This document shows, piece after piece, positions 45,962-53,518 of a stretch of 64,000 nt of DNA. Each line of letters opens with the position of its first letter. Position 1 is the stretch's first letter. The translations under genes were made by a program, and so were the position numbers. This DNA is from Streptococcus oralis (GTDB lineage Bacteria > Bacillota > Bacilli > Lactobacillales > Streptococcaceae), in the NCBI RefSeq assembly GCF_019929345.1, contig NZ_JAHZPJ010000006.1, forward strand, positions 33,679 to 97,678, written 5' to 3'. The notes below the pieces were generated by a model. That model did not search any database. It saw only the letters and a list, made by a program, of their open reading frames with translations, and was not told where the DNA came from.

Positions 45962-46903
45962 ATGAAACCAGAAGAGTTACACGCCATTGCCTCGGAGTTG
46001 GGCTTGCAATTTGACGAAGATTCACGTAGTATTTATGGCACGCAGTCAGGCTATTTACTTTTCCTACAAGAAACTGACGTAAAAAATCAGTTTCGACTTT
46101 GTGTCAGTGTGAGTTTGAATGGCAATCCTGCGGATTCAGAAGAAAATGAATTGGTCTGGGATGAGTTTAAGAGTGAATCTCTTCCGAACTTATCAACCTT
46201 GTCTATTAACCAGTACCTTGTTTCTTTTGTCGTAAAAGGCGCAATGCGCAAATCAAAGACAATTGAAAAGTTACAGACGCTTATAACAGATCTCGTTGCT
46301 TTCCTTGAATCCCACCATTTCGTCCAAGTGTGTGCCCACAGTGGCCATGAGGGGCCAGTTGGTCTCTATCAACTAGGTGATTCAATTTTCCTTATTAACG
46401 AGGAAAGCTATCAATTGCTGAAGAGCAATCTTCAAATTGAGATGGATTCTTATCAAAATCAGAAGGAAAATGTTCTTCTTGGAACGGTTGGTGCGTTACT
46501 CGGAGCCTTGGTTGGTGGGGCAGTTGCTCTTTTTATCGCCCGTCTAGGTTATGTAGCTATGCTAGCGGGTGTTGTTCTGGGAATTTGCACCATCAAAGGA
46601 TATGAAATACTCGGGAAAAAGTTAACGAGAAAGGGTATTGTGATTTCCTCTATTTTGATGGTAATCACCGTCTTTCTAGTAAATCAAGTTGATTTGGCCA
46701 TGGAAGTAGTTGCCAAACTAGGAATTGAGTTTGCCTTTGCTCTTCGATTGGTCAATGAAGTAATCTTTAGCGGTGATTTCCCAGATAACTATTTTTATAA
46801 TTTAGGTATGTTAGCTGTATTCACCCTGGTTGGTGCTTGGGTTTCGGTTAGTTCAGTTTGGTCAAGCCATAAAACAAAAGGGATTGCTCGTAAAATTGCA
46901 TAA
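45962..46903 (+). CDS. Membrane protein with soluble N-terminal domain, function unknown
   Basis: This 313-residue protein has a cytoplasmic N-terminal half (about 1-175) and a membrane C-terminal half with about five helices. The first of these begins LLGTVGALLGALVGGAVALF, a Gly/Ala-rich helix pair. The N-terminal half contains CVSVSLNGNPADSEENELVW and a possible zinc or ligand pocket of Cys/His (QVCAHSGHEG). I recognise no family. The ribosome site AAAGGGAGATATGT precedes the ATG. It is a single gene ending in a terminator just before an IS30 remnant. Confidence 0.75.
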   Translation: MKPEELHAIASELGLQFDEDSRSIYGTQSGYLLFLQETDVKNQFRLCVSVSLNGNPADSEENELVWDEFKSESLPNLSTLSINQYLVSFVVKGAMRKSKTIEKLQTLITDLVAFLESHHFVQVCAHSGHEGPVGLYQLGDSIFLINEESYQLLKSNLQIEMDSYQNQKENVLLGTVGALLGALVGGAVALFIARLGYVAMLAGVVLGICTIKGYEILGKKLTRKGIVISSILMVITVFLVNQVDLAMEVVAKLGIEFAFALRLVNEVIFSGDFPDNYFYNLGMLAVFTLVGAWVSVSSVWSSHKTKGIARKIA

Positions 46904-46908
46904 AAACA

Positions 46909-46965
46909 GAAGTCTTTGCACTCTTTCTAATGTTCTAGTTATTAGGGAGGTGCAAGACTTTTTTG
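46909..46965 (+). terminator. Terminator of the membrane protein gene
   Basis: AAGTCTTTGCAC pairs with GTGCAAGACTT across a longer loop, followed by T5. The IS30 left end begins three bases later. Confidence 0.65.
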
Positions 46966-46967
46966 TC

Positions 46968-47824
46968 TTGAATATACAATATAGGTGCACAAAAAAAACT
47001 CATAAGATTTTCTAGTAAAATAGAATTGAACGAACTAGTTACGAAAGGAAATCTGATGAGCCACCATCATTTTAGCATAGATGAGAGCGAAGGTATTCTC
47101 ATTTGCCGTATGCAAGGCCTAAGCTTTTCTCAAATAGCTAAGTGACTTCATTGTCATCCGTCTAGTATTAGTCGCGAGTGGAAATGACATCTAAGAGAAG
47201 GAAACTATTCTCCGAGTCATGCACAGGAATCTTACCGCAAAGCTAAATCACACTGTGGGTGGAAAATAGATCATCATTTAAGCAATACTGTCAAGCACCT
47301 TTTTCTCGATTGCCAATAGTTTCCTGAAGAAATAGAAGGTCGGTAACATAGAAAAGCTGTTATGAGTTATCAAACAATCTATAGAGCCATCTATCGTGGG
47401 CACTTTGACGACAAGTTTTCACATGGTGCTCGTGGTGCGATTCGCAAGCTCCGTCATCGTGGGAAAATACGTCATACGAAAGGTTATGTTGAAAACAGAG
47501 GAAAAATTTCTATTTCTTATACCATACCTGAAAGACCCGAAGAAGCAAATCTGTCATAGAGGTTATGGTACAAATGTTGGAGCCCTTGTCGAAAGAAACC
47601 GTCACTCGAGATAAAGGAAAAGAATTCATGAATCATCAAGACTTGACGGACAAATTAAAGGTAGAGGTCTATTTTCTAAAAGGAAGTGATCTAACATTGG
47701 TTGATAATCAAACCATTCAGCTGTGAGAGAACAAACTTAATAATAGACCACGGAAGTGTCTCAACTGGAAAACACCTTATGAAGTTTTCTATGAAGAAAT
47801 TGTGCACTTAATTTGACAATTCAA
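46968..47824 (+). mobile_element. Decayed IS30-family insertion sequence
   Basis: An 857-base remnant is bounded by 25-base inverted repeats: TTGAAT...GTGCACAA at 46968-46992 and its partner TTGTGCAC...ATTCAA at 47800-47824. The transposase frame starts at 47056 (MSHHHFSIDESEGILICRM) and has several stop codons and phase changes. The helix-turn-helix SFSQIAK..HPSSISREWK, the motif YQTIYRAIYRG and the end RNNRP-like NNRPRKCLNWKTPYEVF are recognisable. The catalytic core is largely deleted, so no active transposase can be made. It is of the IS1139/IS1239 type by memory. Confidence 0.85.
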
Positions 47825-47854
47825 GCGATAAAAAAACAAAGTTTGTAGTAATGA

Positions 47855-47882
47855 TTGACATTACAACGTAAAAGGGTATAAT
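47855..47882 (+). promoter_or_regulatory. Promoter of the Rrf2 regulator gene
   Basis: TTGACA (47855-47860) and TATAAT (47877-47882), 16 bases apart, are both perfect consensus hexamers. A strong promoter next to a regulator gene suggests autorepression. Confidence 0.85.
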
Positions 47883-47914
47883 GAGTATCAGATAGGATGT
47901 GAAAGGAGAAGAAG

Positions 47915-48352
47915 ATGCAAATTTCAAGTCGATTTACGATTGCAACGCATATGTTGATTATCATCGCTCTAGAAGGGAAGGAAACAAAAGTTACCAGTGA
48001 TTTTTTGGCTGCTAGTGTTGGGGTCAATCCGGTCATTATTCGTAAAATCTTGTCCCAACTCAAAAATGCTGAACTGATATCGGTTGCGCGTGGAACAGGT
48101 GGCACCGAGATTATCAAAGACCTCCAAGATATTAGCCTTTTTGATGTTTATCAGGCAGTCGAATGTTTAGGAAAATCTGGTAAACTCTTTAGTTTCCATG
48201 AAAATCCGAACTCAAGTTGTCCAATTGGATCGAATATCCATGCGGTCTTAGATCAAAAACTACTAGATATCCAAGAAGCGATGGAAAACCAACTCCGTCA
48301 GACGAGTCTGGCCCAGGTTGTGGCAGATGCAGAAGCAAGAATAGCAAAATAA
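47915..48352 (+). CDS. Rrf2-family transcriptional regulator
   Basis: This 145-residue protein has the N-terminal winged helix ISSRFTIATHMLIIIALEG and SDFLAASVGVNPVIIRKILS, then a dimerisation helix. It resembles the YwnA branch of Rrf2 regulators, which often sense redox or electrophile signals. Only one cysteine is present (SSCPIG), so a [2Fe-2S] cluster of the IscR type is not supported; a thiol switch remains possible. The ribosome site AAAGGAGAAG is good. The target genes are not evident here. Confidence 0.9.
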   Translation: MQISSRFTIATHMLIIIALEGKETKVTSDFLAASVGVNPVIIRKILSQLKNAELISVARGTGGTEIIKDLQDISLFDVYQAVECLGKSGKLFSFHENPNSSCPIGSNIHAVLDQKLLDIQEAMENQLRQTSLAQVVADAEARIAK

Positions 48353-48374
48353 GAGGACTAAGCTCCTCTTTTTC
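48351..48374 (+). terminator. Terminator of the Rrf2 gene
   Basis: AAGAGGA pairs with TCCTCTT around CTAAGC, followed by T5. Confidence 0.75.
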
Positions 48375-48419
48375 TATTACCATAATTATGGTACAATGTA
48401 GTCATCAAAGGAGGAGACT

Positions 48420-49442
48420 ATGTACTTTATTACAGGATTTTTCGTCCTACTTTTTCTGATTTCATTTTTTAGGGACAATCGCAGTCTCTGGAATCCAGCT
48501 CTCTTGCTTTTATCTCTGCTCTTTTCTTACCTGTCTATTGCCAATCTTTTTTATGAAGCTGGGCAGGAAGAAGTGCACATGATTTTCTTTGCAGTAATTT
48601 TTCTCTTGCTCCCTTTTTTAGTTTTTCTAAGTGGCTTTTTCCTGATTTATAACGGATTTGTATTGTTGAAGAAAGAAGGGAAATCCAAGGCGAATTATTT
48701 GTCTCTGGGGCTAGGGTGCGTGATTCTGTTCTTTTTTGTGATCATGGCAATCCGAATGAGCGATACCAATGGCTTGTTCTACACCAATCATCTAGTGAAT
48801 ATTTTCTTTTTCTTTCTGATTTATTCGTATTTGATTTTCGGCTTTGCCTTTGCAGGATTTCTGCTTTATTCTATTCTGTATCTTTTTATTCCTAAGAAAA
48901 AACATTATGATTTTATCATCATTCACGGAGCAGGCTTGTTGAATGGAGAAAAAGTAACTCCCTTGCTCAAGAGCCGCATTGACAAAGCTGTAGAGGCTTA
49001 CCGTCAATCGTCCAATCCAGACGTTAAAATCATCGCCAGTGGTGGTCAAGGTGGGGACGAGAAGATTTCTGAAGCTCAGGCAATTTGTAATTATTTACTG
49101 GAAGAGACGGATATTCCGAGAGAAGCCATTCTCCTAGAGGAAGACTCAACGACGACCTATGAGAATCTCCTCTTTTCAAAAGAAATGGGAGAGAAACTGG
49201 TAGCAAATCCACGTTTTCTCTTTGTGACTAATGACTATCATGTTTTTCGTACTAGCACCTATGCCCGTCGTATTGGGATGAAGGGAGATGGCCTTGGTTG
49301 TCGGACAGCCGCCTACTATATTCCATCGGCCTTTATCAGAGAATATATTGCCCTATGTGTGAAGATAAAATGGATTTTTATCGCCTTCTATGTTTTGTTG
49401 ATTTTAGCTCTGATTTTCTCTTATAGAGGTATTTTATGGTAA
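48420..49442 (+). CDS. YdcF/SanA-family membrane protein (DUF218)
   Basis: This 340-residue protein has four to five N-terminal helices (about 1-160) and a DUF218 domain (about 165-310) with IIIHGAGLLNGEKVTPLL, IIASGGQGGDEKISEA, EEDSTTTYENLLFSKE and FLFVTNDYHVFRTSTYA. A final helix closes the protein. The domain is thought to act on envelope precursors in SanA/ElyC proteins, but the reaction is unproved. The ribosome site AAAGGAGGAGA is excellent. It is followed by a hairpin terminator. Confidence 0.9.
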   Translation: MYFITGFFVLLFLISFFRDNRSLWNPALLLLSLLFSYLSIANLFYEAGQEEVHMIFFAVIFLLLPFLVFLSGFFLIYNGFVLLKKEGKSKANYLSLGLGCVILFFFVIMAIRMSDTNGLFYTNHLVNIFFFFLIYSYLIFGFAFAGFLLYSILYLFIPKKKHYDFIIIHGAGLLNGEKVTPLLKSRIDKAVEAYRQSSNPDVKIIASGGQGGDEKISEAQAICNYLLEETDIPREAILLEEDSTTTYENLLFSKEMGEKLVANPRFLFVTNDYHVFRTSTYARRIGMKGDGLGCRTAAYYIPSAFIREYIALCVKIKWIFIAFYVLLILALIFSYRGILW

Positions 49443-49447
49443 TATGT

Positions 49448-49475
49448 GAAAAAATCTCCGTTAGGAGATTTTTTG
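49448..49475. terminator. Terminator behind the YdcF gene
   Basis: AAAAAATCTCC pairs with GGAGATTTTTT around GTTA. It can also serve the convergent nucleotidyltransferase gene. Confidence 0.8.
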
Positions 49476-49509
49476 TAAAATTCATGTAGTTATTATTGTC
49501 CGATTTTGC

Positions 49510-50289
49510 TTATGGCAAAATGGCTTTTAGTTCCTTCAGGATAGTTTGCAAGGTTACGATCGCTTGTTCTCCTTGTTGTTGGTAGAGTAGTTGGAAATAC
49601 TTGCGAATAGTTTCTTCAAATTGCTTAGGGAGGAGTGTACAATTGGTCTTTGCGAACTCCAACATTCGTTTTTCACCAGGATGGGTTTGCTCATTGAGCG
49701 CAAATAACAAGTCAAAGTAGGAAGCAAAAAACTCACTCGTACGATGATTCATACTGAGAAGATCTTGGCGTTTGATAGCTTTTTCTATTTGGTGAGAGAA
49801 GGCAGGCATGGCTTGTTCTAGCAAAAGGAGTTGCCTTTCGATGATATGCTTTTTGAGTTCCTGTGGATAGGGAATCTGGTAAGTTCTTTGGAGAGAAGCA
49901 TAGTGTCCATTCGGGTCGTATAGAATCTTGCTGTGGAGTAGATTATGCCACATGCAAGTTGTATAAGCATTTTGGACTTGATGCTGAAAAACGGTTGAGT
50001 TCAATTCCTGTTCAAACGACTCCAGCGAACGATAAATCAACTCGATTTCGATACCGTTGTTTAGTACGCAGTCATCTTCTAATTCCCAAAACTGGTTTCC
50101 AATTTCCATATAAGAACAATACTTACTCAAGATATCTCGTCGAATCGCCTCATCAATAGAAGAGTTTAGATAGACATAAACGTCATAGTCAGAATTTTGA
50201 TCGTAGGCTTGTCCTGCACGAGAACCACCAAGAGCAATAGCTTCTACTTGTTCCAGTTGAGAGAATTCTTTGCAAAGTTCGTGGATCAT
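49510..50289 (-). CDS. Nucleotidyltransferase-domain protein with DUF4037-like C-terminal region
   Basis: This 259-residue protein has the nucleotidyltransferase motif LGGSRAGQAYDQNSDYDVYV (GS..D.D at about residues 20-38), with a third acidic residue in GIEIELIY. A helical C-terminal region of about 130 residues follows. Similar proteins include aminoglycoside adenylyltransferases and MNT-type toxins' antidotes, but no HEPN partner is next to it. I therefore leave the role open. A TTG/ATG choice is not needed: ATG 50289 follows AAGGAGAAAAATC. Confidence 0.85.
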   Translation of the reverse strand: MIHELCKEFSQLEQVEAIALGGSRAGQAYDQNSDYDVYVYLNSSIDEAIRRDILSKYCSYMEIGNQFWELEDDCVLNNGIEIELIYRSLESFEQELNSTVFQHQVQNAYTTCMWHNLLHSKILYDPNGHYASLQRTYQIPYPQELKKHIIERQLLLLEQAMPAFSHQIEKAIKRQDLLSMNHRTSEFFASYFDLLFALNEQTHPGEKRMLEFAKTNCTLLPKQFEETIRKYFQLLYQQQGEQAIVTLQTILKELKAILP

Positions 50290-50384
50290 GATTTTTCTCC
50301 TTGCTTTAGGGTTTTAAAGTCATTTTACCAAAAAGTAAAACGTTTGCATAGCATTAAGTTACTCTTTTTCATTTTTAGCAAAAG

Positions 50385-50416
50385 ATGTGAACCCTTATTT
50401 TGAGTTCACATTTCGT
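50385..50416 (-). terminator. Terminator of the amino-acid ABC operon
   Basis: On the plus strand GATGTGAAC pairs with GTTCACATTTC across AACCCTTATTTTGA-like loop sequence. On its downstream side the minus strand reads CTTTTG. It lies just after the second permease's stop. Confidence 0.6.
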
Positions 50417-50418
50417 TT

Positions 50419-51078
50419 TTATTCCGCAGCTTGTTGCCAACGTTTTGCTAGCTTATGAGAAAGGCTGGAAATAGCAAAGTTAAAGATAAAGTAAATCAAG
50501 GCAATCAGGATATAAAGACTGAAGACCTGCTCTGGTTCGAAATAACGGCCCATGAGAATTTGGCTGGCGCCAAAGAGTTCTTGTAGAGCGATAACAGAGT
50601 AGAGAAGACTGGTATCCTTAATCACAGTTACAAACTGAGAAATGATGGCTGGCAGCATTTTACGGATCGCTTGTGGGAGAATGATGTAGTAGAGGATTTG
50701 CGTAGAGGTGAATCCTTGTGACATTCCTGCTTCGTACTGGCCCTTGTCCACGGCATTGAGACCGCCTCGGATAATCTCAGCCAGGGCTGCTGAGGTAAAG
50801 AGGGTAAAGGCTGTAATACCAGCTGGTGTGGACTTCATCTTAAACACCAAAAAGATGGTGAAAATCCAGAGGAGGTTAGGAACGTTACGTACAAACTCGA
50901 TATAAATGCTGGAGATGATTCGTAAGACGGGATTTTTTCCATTTCTCATGACGGCTAGCACTGTTCCGATAAGGGTCGAGAGGACGATAGCAATTAGAGA
51001 AATGTAGAGGGTCAAGCCAAATCCTTTAAAGATAAAGACTAGGTTATCTGGGGTCAAAACTTCTAAAATAGATTCCAT
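50419..51078 (-). CDS. Amino-acid ABC transporter permease (second)
   Basis: The 219-residue permease has about five helices. Its EAA loop reads EAGMSQGFTSTQILYYIILP. It is the GlnP/HisM class that pairs with another permease of the same fold to form a heterodimer. Its start lies nine bases after the stop of the first permease. The operon order is ATPase, binding protein, permease, permease. No terminator lies inside. Confidence 0.94.
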   Translation of the reverse strand: MESILEVLTPDNLVFIFKGFGLTLYISLIAIVLSTLIGTVLAVMRNGKNPVLRIISSIYIEFVRNVPNLLWIFTIFLVFKMKSTPAGITAFTLFTSAALAEIIRGGLNAVDKGQYEAGMSQGFTSTQILYYIILPQAIRKMLPAIISQFVTVIKDTSLLYSVIALQELFGASQILMGRYFEPEQVFSLYILIALIYFIFNFAISSLSHKLAKRWQQAAE

Positions 51079-51087
51079 AGTAACCTC

Positions 51088-51765
51088 CTAAAGTGAATAG
51101 GCTTTTTTGTTGGCTTGCTCCATCTTGCGACCAAACTGGGCAACAGGGAAGCATAGAGCAAAGTAGAGCAGGGCAGCTCCTAAAAAGGCTGGAATGTAGT
51201 TTCCGTTGAGAGCCGACCAAGATTTGGTCACAAACATCAAGTCTACTCCAGAGATGATGGCAACTGTCGAGGTATTCTTGATGAGGTTAACGATTTGATT
51301 GGTCAAAGGTGGGAGAATGATGCGGAAAGCCTGAGGCAAGATAATCAAGCGCATGGCACTGATATAGGTGAAACCTTGTGAGAGAGCAGCTTCCATCTGA
51401 CCGCTAGGAATAGACTGAATCCCTGAACGAATCACCTCAGCGATATAGGCGCCGTGATAGAGTCCCACGCAGAGAACAGCTGTCCAATAAATCGGAATCA
51501 TGATGGTGTGATCACTGATAAGAGGCAAACCATAGAAAACGATGACAAACTGCACCAAGAGGGGAGTGTTTTGGTAAAATTCGACAAAGATACGAGCCAA
51601 AATTCTTAAAATTTGATGTTTGCTAGTTGATAGGACTCCAAAGATGATTCCTAAGACCATAGCTAGGATAAAGGATCCAATTGCTAGGGCAAGAGTGAAG
51701 AGGAAACCGTTGAAAAATTGTCCAAAATCCTGAAAATAGGCTGTCCAAGATGATAAATCTGTCAT
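51088..51765 (-). CDS. Amino-acid ABC transporter permease (first)
   Basis: The 225-residue permease has about five helices, with EAALSQGFTYISAMRLIILP as its EAA loop. It partners the permease encoded immediately after it. Gap to the binding-protein gene is 12 bases. A polar amino acid such as glutamate, aspartate or their amides is the likely substrate; the sequence does not decide which. Confidence 0.94.
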   Translation of the reverse strand: MTDLSSWTAYFQDFGQFFNGFLFTLALAIGSFILAMVLGIIFGVLSTSKHQILRILARIFVEFYQNTPLLVQFVIVFYGLPLISDHTIMIPIYWTAVLCVGLYHGAYIAEVIRSGIQSIPSGQMEAALSQGFTYISAMRLIILPQAFRIILPPLTNQIVNLIKNTSTVAIISGVDLMFVTKSWSALNGNYIPAFLGAALLYFALCFPVAQFGRKMEQANKKAYSL

Positions 51766-51777
51766 GGGGTATCCTCC

Positions 51778-52572
51778 TTAATCTGCAGTATGGCTAGAGG
51801 GTTTGAGCTTGTAACGGTCATAAAGTTTTTGCAAACTGCCATCTTTGCTCCATTTTGTAACCAAGCTATCAAGATAGTCGTTGAGCTCAGTATTTGATTT
51901 CTTGGTGACGATACCGTAGTCAGATGGCTTGAAACTATCATCTAGCAGCTCTGTTCGTTTACTGGTGTAGCCAGACAGGATAGAGCGGTCCACGGAAAAG
52001 GCATCAATACGGTGAGCGTGAAGGGAAGTAATCAATTCTGGATAGGAACCCAGTTCTACAAACTTAAATTTCAGACCTTTCTTTTTACCTAGTTCGGTAA
52101 TCAAACGTTGGGTAATGGAACCTTGGGCAACTCCGATCGTTTTACCATTTAGGTCCTCAATGCTTTTGATGTTGGCAGACTTATTGACCAAAAAACCAGA
52201 AGCATCCGTATAGTAGGGACTGGTGAAGTTGTAGAGTTTTTTACGTTCGTCTGTGATGGTGAAGGTAGCGATATCCATGTCGACCTGCCCATTGTCTAGA
52301 AGGGGACCACGGGTTTGGGCGGTGACAGGCACATAGCGAATCTTGACCTTGAGTTCGTCCGCAATCATCTTGGCAAGGTCAGTTTCGATACCAGAATAAG
52401 TCCCAGTCCTGGGATCCTTGTAGCCAAAATTGGGAACGTCTTGTTTCACACCGACAACCAGCTCGCCTCTTTTTTGAATGTCTGCCACACTAGTATCAGC
52501 CTGAACTGGTTTGGCAGTAGAAAGGCTGAAAAGGCTAATCAATAACGCTGATAAAAAGAATTTCTTTTTCAT
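51778..52572 (-). CDS. Amino-acid ABC transporter substrate-binding protein without lipobox
   Basis: This 264-residue protein has a signal peptide (residues 1-25, ending KPVQA) followed by a type II periplasmic-binding fold: RGELVVGVKQDVPNFGYKD, YSGIETDLAKMIADELKV, DIATFTITDERKKLYNF, GVAQGSITQ. No cysteine follows the hydrophobic segment, so it cannot be lipidated in the usual way, unlike most Gram-positive binding proteins. It might be anchored by a slow signal peptide or be released. The family binds glutamate or aspartate. ATG 52572 behind AAGGAGG is used; a 34-residue N-terminal extension is in frame but runs into the ATPase gene. Confidence 0.93.
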   Translation of the reverse strand: MKKKFFLSALLISLFSLSTAKPVQADTSVADIQKRGELVVGVKQDVPNFGYKDPRTGTYSGIETDLAKMIADELKVKIRYVPVTAQTRGPLLDNGQVDMDIATFTITDERKKLYNFTSPYYTDASGFLVNKSANIKSIEDLNGKTIGVAQGSITQRLITELGKKKGLKFKFVELGSYPELITSLHAHRIDAFSVDRSILSGYTSKRTELLDDSFKPSDYGIVTKKSNTELNDYLDSLVTKWSKDGSLQKLYDRYKLKPSSHTAD

Positions 52573-52582
52573 AGGCGCCTCC

Positions 52583-53341
52583 TTATTTGACTTTGTCACT
52601 TTCGTGGTTGATAATTTTGCTGAGGAATTGTTGGGCACGAGGTTCGCTTGGATTGTCGAAAAAGTCGTCGACATCTGTCGTATCTACTAAAACTTCTCCG
52701 TCAGCCATAAAGATGATGCGGTCAGCAACCTCTCGGGCAAAGCCCATTTCGTGGGTAACGATGATCATGTTCATCCCGTCTTGAGCCAATTTTTGCATAA
52801 CTGCCAGAACATCTCCAATGGTTTCAGGGTCGAGGGCAGATGTTGGCTCATCAAAGAGGAGGAGCTCCGGATGCATGGCAAGACCACGTGCGATGGCGAT
52901 TCTCTGTTTTTGTCCACCAGATAGCATGGCTGGGTAAGAATCTTTTTTGTCCCACATATTTACAAATTCTAGATATTTTTTGGCTGTTTTTTCAGCTTCT
53001 TTTTTATCAATTCCTAGAACTTTTACAGGTGCAAGCGTCACATTTTCTAACACAGTTTTGTGTGGATAAAGGTTAAAATGCTGGAAAACCATGCCGACTT
53101 CCTTGCGAAGAGGCACTAAATCTTTCTGACTGGCACCTGCTACTTGGTGTCCATTGACTAGAAGACTTCCTTTGTCAACAGCCTCTAAACCATTGATCGT
53201 ACGGATAAGGGTTGACTTTCCAGAACCTGAAGGTCCAAGCAGGACAACGACTTGCCCTTTTTCAAAACGGAGATTGATGTCGCGGAGTGCGTGGTAGTCT
53301 CCGTAATATTTTTCGACGTTTTTAAATTCTACTAAAGCCAT
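52583..53341 (-). CDS. Amino-acid ABC transporter ATP-binding protein
   Basis: This 252-residue ATPase has Walker A LLGPSGSGKSTLIRT, Q-loop MVFQHFNLYP, signature MLSGGQKQRIAIAR, Walker B LLLFDEPTSALDP and H-loop VTHEMG. It is a GlnQ/GltL-class ATPase. It is the first gene of the operon and has a consensus-like promoter 35 bases upstream and an AAGGAGA ribosome site. The operon is divergent from recJ. Confidence 0.95.
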   Translation of the reverse strand: MALVEFKNVEKYYGDYHALRDINLRFEKGQVVVLLGPSGSGKSTLIRTINGLEAVDKGSLLVNGHQVAGASQKDLVPLRKEVGMVFQHFNLYPHKTVLENVTLAPVKVLGIDKKEAEKTAKKYLEFVNMWDKKDSYPAMLSGGQKQRIAIARGLAMHPELLLFDEPTSALDPETIGDVLAVMQKLAQDGMNMIIVTHEMGFAREVADRIIFMADGEVLVDTTDVDDFFDNPSEPRAQQFLSKIINHESDKVK

Positions 53342-53375
53342 GAGAGATCTCCTTTGTGTTAGATTTTATAACATT

Positions 53376-53404
53376 ATTTTACACCGAAAGAATCGCCTTG
53401 TCAA
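53376..53404 (-). promoter_or_regulatory. Promoter of the amino-acid ABC operon
   Basis: TTGACA (53399-53404) and TAAAAT (53376-53381) are 17 bases apart on the minus strand. Confidence 0.85.
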
Positions 53405-53518
53405 ATCATATCTGAAAAAAATTCACTAAAATGTTATAAAAAAGCAATCTGGATAGAGAAAATGCCTAAATCATGTTATAATGAAACGATAGAATTCTTA
53501 GAAAGAGTGGATGTTTTT

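Noticed and set aside
48027..48037. Reverse-complement cin-box-like sequence inside the Rrf2 gene
   Set aside because: It lies inside coding sequence, points away from any gene start and lacks the T-rich stretch.
48826..48836. Second cin-box-like sequence inside the YdcF gene
   Set aside because: It is within codons for Ser-Tyr and no gene starts behind it.
49510..50289. MNT/HEPN toxin-antitoxin system
   Set aside because: The nucleotidyltransferase is 259 residues and no HEPN gene adjoins it.
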